Source of the DNA: Nectonema munidae
Lineage: Eukaryota; Nematomorpha; Nectonematoida; Nectonematidae
Assembly (NCBI GenBank): GCA_030549495.1
Contig: JAUIRK010000700.1
Span: 21,878 to 85,877 of the forward strand
Reading direction: 5' to 3'
Length of the DNA: 64,000 bases
The position numbers and the translations under genes were made by a program. The notes under the pieces were generated by a model. The model was not told where the DNA came from. It did no database searches and worked only from the letters and a program-made list of their open reading frames with translations. Positions 57,421 through 64,000 of the stretch are shown here, piece by piece (position 1 is the first letter of the stretch; the number at the start of each line of letters is the position of its first letter).

Positions 57421-58759
57421 GAACCGTATTAATTTTGTCATCAATAAAATTTAAGGGCAATATTTTAAACTTCCACTTGAAGCGTCATGATTAGGGTTGA
57501 ATTCCCAAGATCTCGAGAACAAAAATTCTCGAAATCTCGCCAAAGTATTGAAAATAGGATCGTAATTTTTTCCTAAGATTTCTCGTTGTTGGATAAAATT
57601 TATCGACTCTACATTTTTTCTTTTTTCTAAACAGTCTAATAGTATTTTTATTATAACCCAAATAAATTATTGATTGCGATTCTGATGAGATAACTTTTTT
57701 TCTAACAGTTATTGCAACTTATCAAAAAAACAATGAAACCTGTCATAAGTGTCATCATAATTCCTATTAGTGATGAGGGGCGTAAAACGCTTCATCCCCT
57801 GTTTTCTAAAAAAAGTCAATATAAAAAATTGGCTGTATTATATCCCTTCAAATTTCGCTACTTTTGCTAAAATCGCTAGCTGCATCTTTAGGTATTATTT
57901 TCATAGTAGTTCAATGCAGCTCTCATAGCGAAAACTGTCAATCAAAATCAAAAGTTAAAATTTTTCAAATGAATTTTTATATTATCTATAGTTAACCTCA
58001 TAACTTTGCATATATGTTTGGATAAACTCTTGAAAATTTATATTTGTATACAGTTTTAAACGCATAACACTCATACATTTTTTATTTTATCAGTTAGCAT
58101 GGAAATTGGGAAATGTCAACCGAAATTTTGATTGATGATAAATATGTCTAATAAAATATTCATTTAAATTTTACATAAAATCTATTTTTTATATTTAATC
58201 CGTCATGTTGGTTTCATTTCCCGACTGTTTTTGCATAAAGGGTGTGTAAATATCTGAAAATCGACAATCAAACTTGAGGTTTACGTCTAAAAATTGTTTT
58301 CAAAAATTTTCATTCAAATTTTCACAAAATATATGTCTCATACCAAATCGCCCATGCTGGTTTCATTTCTGGATTCAGATATGGCATTTAGGTTTTGAAA
58401 GTATACTAAATATTCCCACATTTTTCTCAACCGCAATAAATAACGACAAAACAGCGCAGCGCTCATCAGATATCTTATTTCACATATGCATATTAGGAGC
58501 TTGGCAAAACTCCCAGGCATCTTCAACACAGTTCGGCTTTGCCAATATACTTTATATTTTTGTTTTTTGAGGATCCTAGTAAATCTTGATGTAAAATTTG
58601 AGTATGTATTAAAATTAGGTGTCCATATATACATAGAGATATAGAGAGATATTATATGTTATATTTATTCGGATTTTTGGCACCCTAAATTATTTCCACT
58701 ATTGATAGTGTATGAGCTCTTTCAAATTATAAATATTTTACATTCTGGATTCTATAAAC
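57421..58759. other. No gene; possible hAT end and short duplications
   Basis: GGGTTGAATTCCCAAGATCTCGAGA at 57494 (with AATTCTCGAAATCTCG following) resembles an element terminus, but no partner end was found. A roughly 140-bp diverged direct duplication is suggested by TGTTGGTTTCATTTC (58206) and TGCTGGTTTCATTTC (58353). Open frames at 58274-58634 on both strands are unconvincing. Confidence 0.35.
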
Positions 58760-59521
58760 CAGGTGTTCCTAACCTTTTTTGCTTGTGGACCCTTTGAGCG
58801 ATAAACTTATTAACTGTGGACCGCCATTGTCTATAAGAGACATGCATATTCAAATAGGGAAAACATTTCAATTTTAATTGTAAATTTAAAAAAACGAATA
58901 TATATATTATATTCATAATTTCACATCAAAAGGCTTCCTTGAACAAGATAAACAAAAAATATACGATAATGAGTTTCAAATAAAATGCGATATACATGCA
59001 GGCCTCGATAAAATCAAAGCGCCAAGTAGCTAGAGATTACTGTAATCAACTTCATTCAAACTAAAAATAGAAGCATAGATACTATTCACAAATAATTGTA
59101 TTGTACAATTAACTTGTTACTTTTATTATTACCCAAAAAGAATATATATAAATATATTGTGGTTTTAGGAAATGGTTATCGTTACTTACATGGTGAATAG
59201 ATAAAAAAAAATAAGAAATATGGTCATTAGATGTCCAACCCATATAAAATATGTCTACATCCGATTTTTATTTTACTATTATACACTTTTTAGTATTAAC
59301 ATTTTAGAATAAATTGTATAAATAGCTTGTCAATTAAGAGCCAAAAGCTGATAAGATGCTGATAACTCATTTGTTTACATATTATTTATTTTTGGCAAAG
59401 ACCTCATGAACCCCTTACTGTGTTAAAAGGACCCCGAATATTCATATTTTTGTCCATGAACCCCCTTAAATTCATAGTGGACCCTTAGGGGTCGATATGG
59501 ATCCCGTTGGGAAGCCTTGCA
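58760..59521. mobile_element. hAT MITE (GTGGACC type)
   Basis: Left end CAGGTGTTCCTAACCTTTTT with TTGTGGACCCTTTGAGCG; right end AGTGGACCCTTAGGGGTCG through CCCGTTGGGAAGCCTTGC. The TTCCCAACC plus GGACCCC layout is typical of hAT non-autonomous elements. Flanks CTATAAAC (58752-58759) and GTATAAAC (59522-59529) are a 7-of-8 duplication. The interior is AT-rich without coding. Confidence 0.75.
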
Positions 59522-59689
59522 GTATAAACAATACGTATTGTTTCTAAGTTTAAATGCACATGAATGATACAGACGTTACCTTTGTTACTTAAAACTTGTT
59601 TGACATATCGTCGCACAATTTATTCTCGTCGTATATGGACTACTCAGGTGGCATTAACATTTTTATTATTTTTGGTCATGAACAAGATG

Positions 59690-59924
59690 ACGAACACGAT
59701 AGTAATCAAATGAGTGTGGTTGACATATTTTGGAAAAAAATTTGGAGTTTGATGGCGATAAAGATGATTGGAGAGAATTAAATGATGAGGATGATGAACA
59801 AAGTCTCGAAGTTGAAAGAAGTGAATGTTCTGGTTGGAATGCTTTAAACATTCAAAATACAGAACTTTTATTCCAACAGGTTGATTTTATCTCTTCTAGA
59901 CAAAATGAGAATAGAATGAAATAG
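59690..59924 (+). other. Acidic open frame, unassigned
   Basis: Two overlapping plus-strand frames are acidic and coding-like: EQDDEHDSNQMSVVDIFWKK and, in another frame, EFDGDKDDWRELNDEDDEQS followed by LEVERSECSGWNALNIQNTE. A single frameshift near 59740 would join them into one acidic region. It sits directly before the piggyBac insertion site and may be the end of an older gene or transposon. Not recognised. Confidence 0.3.
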
Positions 59925-61704
59925 AATAAATTCTTTAACCTTCGGACTACGGACATATGGCATTTTACTCCACGGCTATAGTTTGTAAGATATAACAAAA
60001 AACTTTCCCATTATGCAAAAATTTTAACCAATATGTAAAAAAATTATAAAATTATGTCAATGTAAGGATTTCATTATTTAATTTAAAGGCCCTACAGTTT
60101 TTGAATGAAAGCATAAAAGTCCAAAAATTGTAAAAATTATAAAAAGAAATTTTGAGATGGCGTTAAAAATTAAAATTATTTTTTCCTAAAATATATTTTT
60201 TAATTTTGATTTATAACAAAAAAAGAGTATAAAAAGTGCAATAATTTTAGTAAATTAAAAAAATTTCCTATTTTAAGGTTTTAAGAATAAATAGTGGAGA
60301 AAATGCAATTTTATTGAAGCAGAAAAAAATTTAAGCTAAGCATTGAGAGCAGGAAAGTTTTGAATGTGTTTTGCAAATAAAAAAAGAACATCCTTCACAC
60401 TTTCGCGTTGTTCTAGTTTTCTTAGGTAGACAAAAATAACAAAATCCTCTGAGAGAGCTTGAAGGTTGATGCTCTTTTTCAGGCGAAAAACCGTAAAAAT
60501 TCAAAAGGGATTTTACTTTTGAGTTGATCTGGGGAGTTGAAGCTCTTATTTTCATTGAATCACTAGCCAAATAAAATGCAAGCTTTTTTAAAAATGTTTT
60601 TCTACCATGATTAACATTGGAAGAATGTCTTTCAGAGGAGTTAAATCGAGTGATAATATATGTATTTAAGCAGGAAATATCAAGGTAGTTAGAAAATACA
60701 GCAACTGTCCACCTTCTACATGGCTTATATGTACGGAACTGTCTGACCATTCGATTCGCAACATCTACACCACTCTTATTTTTATTATATTCCAACAATG
60801 GCGCCGGTTTACGATAAATACTAGAAATTTCAACTCTTTTTCTGTGTTGTGAGGAAAACACATATACAACTTTGAAGTTTTTTGCGCATGCTTTCGAGGA
60901 ATGTAAGCAGAAAGTGAGGCTTCTTTACAATAAATAATTCTTGATTCACATTCCTGAAGTTTTAGACTCTTTAGGTAATTAGGTTTTAAAATGTTAGGAA
61001 TAAACTTCCTTGCTGCCATGGCTGTTCCACAAACAGTATATTTTCTTTCGAGGGCCCATTTAACTATATTATATGATGTAAAAAACCTATCACAAAAAAT
61101 TCCAGATCCTTGAGGAAGATTACAAGCAGTAATTAACCTTTTCATGATACAAAATGATGAAAAGTAATCTTTGTCAGGAAGCCCTGAAACATACAACTCA
61201 GTCTTTAGGTAATAAAAGTTCCTAGAGTCATTAAGATGATAGAACTTGAATGCATAATGACCTGGCTTTTTTGGATCGTAGATCTTGATATTGGATCGTC
61301 CTCTAAAGCTTACCAACTGCTCGTCAACGGTAACGTTTGCATCAGGAGTCCAAAATTGAGAAAATATATTATAAAAGTGAGTATGAATATATCGGATGGC
61401 TAAATTTTGTCATTGGGATCTCTAAGACTCTTGTCGTCAAAACAAAGAAAAACGCTTATCAATGTAAACATATCCCTTGCGAGAGATGCTTTTAAAAAAG
61501 GAACTCCATAATTGTCATTAAACAGGTCACTTACTTTTATCCTTTGATCCATGTTTTGGCCCAAATAAATCAGACAAGAAAAATAGGTTATTATATGGTG
61601 AACCTCAAAACATTCATAGCAATATTTTAGATAAGCATACTTTGGTCTCTCTTTTCTATAAAGCAAAAGAAACCAAAGATAAAATACTACTTTACGACAT
61701 TGTT

Positions 61705-61722
61705 TATTGTGTGTGTGTGTGC
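61705..61722. repeat. (TG)n microsatellite
   Basis: About eight TG units within the transposase intron, close to its acceptor. No sign of function. Confidence 0.85.
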
Positions 61723-61948
61723 TTACTTTAAAAAAAATTGATTTAAAAAATACTCATTTACTTTTTTAGAAAATGACCTAGATTATTACTAATCACTAAA
61801 TTTGATTATTTATCTATATTTATTTTAATTATGATATACTTTTCTTTATATAAATCATTACATTTCTGTTTTTTGTAGTGTCTACACACGATAGCAATAT
61901 ATATCTCATAACCTGTACGGTTGAACGCGGGTAGACAACTTGCGTGTT

Positions 61949-62325
61949 ATCTCCAACCCGTATATTACGATGATTCTTCTCCAACCTGTATTCTACGATG
62001 ATTCATCTCCAAACTATATACTACAATGATTCATCTCCAACCTGTATACTACGATGATTCATCTCAAACCTGTATACTACGATGATTCATCTCAAACCTG
62101 TATACTACGATGATTCATCTTTAACCTGTATACTACGATGGTTTCTATTCCATGTACAAATAACTAGGGAGACAATGTTTAACTTTCAGTTCACATTCTG
62201 CTAGATGTAAGATTTGATATACCTCATTCGGGGAGACGATGCTACATAAGTTATTACCTATATACATTTGTATACTACGTTGGTTCATCTCCAACCTGTA
62301 TACCTCGATAATTCATCTCCAACCT
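61949..62325. repeat. 28-bp minisatellite in the transposase intron
   Basis: About seven tandem 28-bp units (CTGTATACTACGATGATTCA plus TCTCCAAC) from 61949 to about 62145, with two further diverged units near 62268-62325 after an interruption. Units differ by one to three bases, and the central ones are nearly identical. Confidence 0.9.
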
Positions 62326-63347
62326 ATATAATATATTTTATCAAATAATCAAAATAAAATTCTGTAATCAAAGAATCGAAAAATATTCTTTAAAAAATCA
62401 AAAAATATCAAACTTTCTGTTCATATTTTGCTACCTCATACGATGTTACAAAAGTTATTACCTATACTTTGCAATTTGCACGATTTTAAATATTATATTT
62501 GTCGAATAATCAAAGAATCTTGCTTTCTATCTCCTCTTGCTTTTCTATACGGAAGCCTATTTTATGACTAAACATAAACCATAAAGTTCATTTGCTTTTA
62601 ATTTTTGAAATCTTTATCTAAATAAAAGTCTTAAGATAAGATAACCGCTTTTCATCGGCATCTGAAGAAGGGGACCTAGGCCTAACTCAATTTCCCTTTT
62701 TCCTCTATGAAAACTTTTCAAAATATTTTAACAAATTTTCATTGTTTGAAAGTATTTAATACAATATCAATAAATATCTTCATTTTGATAAATGACCTAA
62801 TAATTATATTTTGAACTGAAATAGAAATTTCAAAAGAATTTTTACCCCCATCTATTGATTTTAGATCACCACTGCCGCTTTTAACTTAAGAATTTTTTTA
62901 CCCTAAAGCTAAAATTACTGTTAGCTGATTTAAAAATAATATCTTAAAAACAACATAAGGATAACAGCTAGCTTTTTGATATGAAGTTAAATATCAAAAA
63001 ATGGAAACTTACTCGTAATTTAAGCGCATCTTTAGCTTTGTCATATTAAAAATGTAAAAAATAATTTCTTGAGTAAAAAAAAAGTTAAAAACTTTCATCA
63101 AGTCAGTTTCACCCACGGCTTGACCTTTTGGTCCAGGAGGCAAATATGCTACATCTCGAATATTTTCCGAACATGATCTTCCTCTTGAGTCTATGAATGA
63201 TTCCCAACTATAATCGACTCTATCGGAAGAAATCAAATTTTCATCAATTTCTTCATCAGAGTGCGAATAACTACTACAAGAAGAGCTTACAGAAAAAGAT
63301 TCTTCAGAGTCTTCAAAAAATGTTGATGTGCTATGATCTGAACTCAT

Positions 63348-64000
63348 TGGAAATGAACGAAGAAAATGAAAGCAAATGAAATTGAAATTTATATATTCGT
63401 GAAATGAATCGATAAACAACATAAGCGTGCCACATCTATCAACCTTCAAGGTCACAAACACTATATACTGCGTACATCTAATATTTTTATAAGAGGTTTG
63501 AAATATACGTATGCAATACATATTATGATATATATTGCCAATTCAGAGAAAAAACAACCAATTACAATAACATTTTCAATAAATGGAAAGTCCAAAAACG
63601 TTCCGAAATTTTTTATTGCTTCAGCTAATTTCTAAAACGTTCCCAAATTTTTATTGTATCAGCACAAATATAACAGCGTCGTGATATAACGATAATCCTC
63701 ACTGGTTTTATGTTGTAACCATTTTTTAGTGTATTTTGTCACATTTCACTGTCATGCCCACATATGTGCCAATCCTCATTTGATATCATTTTATAAAATT
63801 ATCTTAAGGCAATATGTACACTAAAAAAAACAAAATATAATATTCAATATATTTTTTTACAGCTCTAAAATGCCCTATGAATTTAAGTTTTTGTATTAGA
63901 GGGATATTCTAAGGTAATTTGCTTCGTATTCATACATGGAGTAAAATGCCATATGTCCGTGAACTACGCTATATCAAAATTGTCCGTGAACGGAAGGTTA
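63348..64000 (-). promoter_or_regulatory. piggyBac 5' region and right terminus
   Basis: Upstream of the transposase start. It contains a short tandem duplication (AACGTTCCGAAATTTTTTAT near 63598 and AACGTTCCCAAATTTTTATT near 63638) and, at the end, the asymmetric terminal repeats. The transposase promoter must lie here, but no specific core element can be singled out in such AT-rich DNA. Confidence 0.45.

Larger units (their letters stand above)
61656..63012 (-). other. 1.36-kb intron of the piggyBac transposase
   Basis: Donor GTAAGT (63012-63007) and acceptor TTGCTTTATAG (ending 61656) are both strong, and both are phase 2, so exon 1 and exon 2 join in frame across LNY-E-KERPKYA, restoring the expected continuous piggyBac N-terminal core. 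The intron holds a 28-bp minisatellite. It is much longer than the roughly 40-bp introns of the two host genes in this window. Confidence 0.7.
60331..63347 (-). pseudogene. piggyBac transposase (two exons), recently broken
   Basis: Exon 1 (63347-63013) starts MSSDHSTSTFFEDSEESF, a Ser/acid-rich N-terminus, and runs through PPGPKGQ and TDLMKVFNFFFTQEIIFYIF. Exon 2 starts at 61655. Domain signs in order: YLGQNMDQRIKVSDLFNDNY, SLARDMFTLISVFLCFDD (61400-61600); VTVDEQLVSFRGR with catalytic D1 at 61325; GSGIFCDRFFTSYN with D2 at 61091; YNKNKSGVDVANRMVRQF with D3 at 60765; and a C-terminal Cys-rich zinc-binding domain CYFCLPKKTRTTRKCEGCSF, CKTHSKLSCSQC (60331-60430). All three catalytic Asp and the Cys domain survive. 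Two single-base-type frameshifts (near 61398 and near 60850) are the only breaks seen, so it died recently. The length, about 560 residues, is normal for the family. Confidence 0.88.
59935..64000 (-). mobile_element. Nearly complete piggyBac-type transposon
   Basis: Left boundary TTAA (59935-59938) followed by CCTTCGGACTA and then CGGACATATGGCATTTTACT (59950-59972). The right boundary ends ...GGAAGGTTA at the last base of the window, so the final A of TTAA lies just outside. Reversed, the right end reads CCTTCCGTTCA, a 27-bp extra spacer starting CGGACAATTTTG, then the identical CGGACATATGGCATTTTACT (63937-63959). An 11-bp tip plus an internal repeat, with unequal spacing on the two sides, is the known asymmetric design of the classical piggyBac ends. 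The element is about 4.07 kb and carries a transposase on the minus strand. Confidence 0.92.

Noticed and set aside
61949-62325. Regular 28-bp repeats resembling a CRISPR array
   Set aside because: Units are directly adjacent with no unique spacers, they lie in an intron of a eukaryotic transposon, and there are no cas genes. It is a minisatellite.

Overview
The window is eukaryotic, intron-bearing and very AT-rich, with low gene density and a heavy load of mostly dead DNA transposons. The mix (several hAT families, Tigger/pogo, TTAA-inserting piggyBac-type elements, two LINEs, a tRNA-derived SINE, introns of about 40 bp) suggests an arthropod. A caligid copepod (sea louse) is my best guess, but this is inference from family resemblance, not proof.

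Layout. 1-5.5 kb is AT-rich filler with two TTAA MITEs. 5.5-13 kb is a Tigger/pogo element split by a 4.95-kb hAT insertion that looks composite (two hAT copies enclosing 2.1 kb). 13.4-14.6 kb is a second hAT (ZBED/GTF2I-repeat type), reversed and itself hit by a MITE. 15.8-17.6 kb is a 5'-truncated LINE. 18-21 kb holds a pogo-like MITE, a hAT deletion derivative with a perfect 8-bp target duplication, and a hAT fragment. 21.4-24.5 kb shows nothing. 24.6-24.9 kb (minus) is an exon with a near-ideal BH3 motif and a hydrophobic C-terminus. 29.1-30.2 kb (minus) is a three-exon gene model for a cysteine-rich single-pass membrane protein. 31-46 kb is repeats: SINEs, MITEs, pogo and hAT remnants and a 482-bp nested palindrome. 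47.2-47.6 kb (minus) is a small secreted Kazal-domain gene with a His/acid-rich tail. 49.5-52.8 kb is one hAT with three further elements inside it. 54-55.4 kb is a knot of MITEs, including a 32-bp element nested in another at TTAA. 56-57.4 kb is a CR1-like LINE (minus). 58.8-59.5 kb is a hAT MITE. 59.9 kb to the window end is an almost complete piggyBac element with a transposase on the minus strand.

How things relate. Most mobile pieces are explained by three insertion chemistries: hAT (8-bp duplications), pogo/Tigger (TA) and piggyBac (TTAA). Many insertions are nested, so relative ages can be read. The likely host coding pieces are the BH3 exon, the membrane-protein gene, the Kazal gene and, weakly, an exon at 42.2-42.4 kb. 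All are on the minus strand. Nothing in the sequence shows that they act together. No rRNA, intact tRNA, CRISPR array or retrovirus-like element was recognised.
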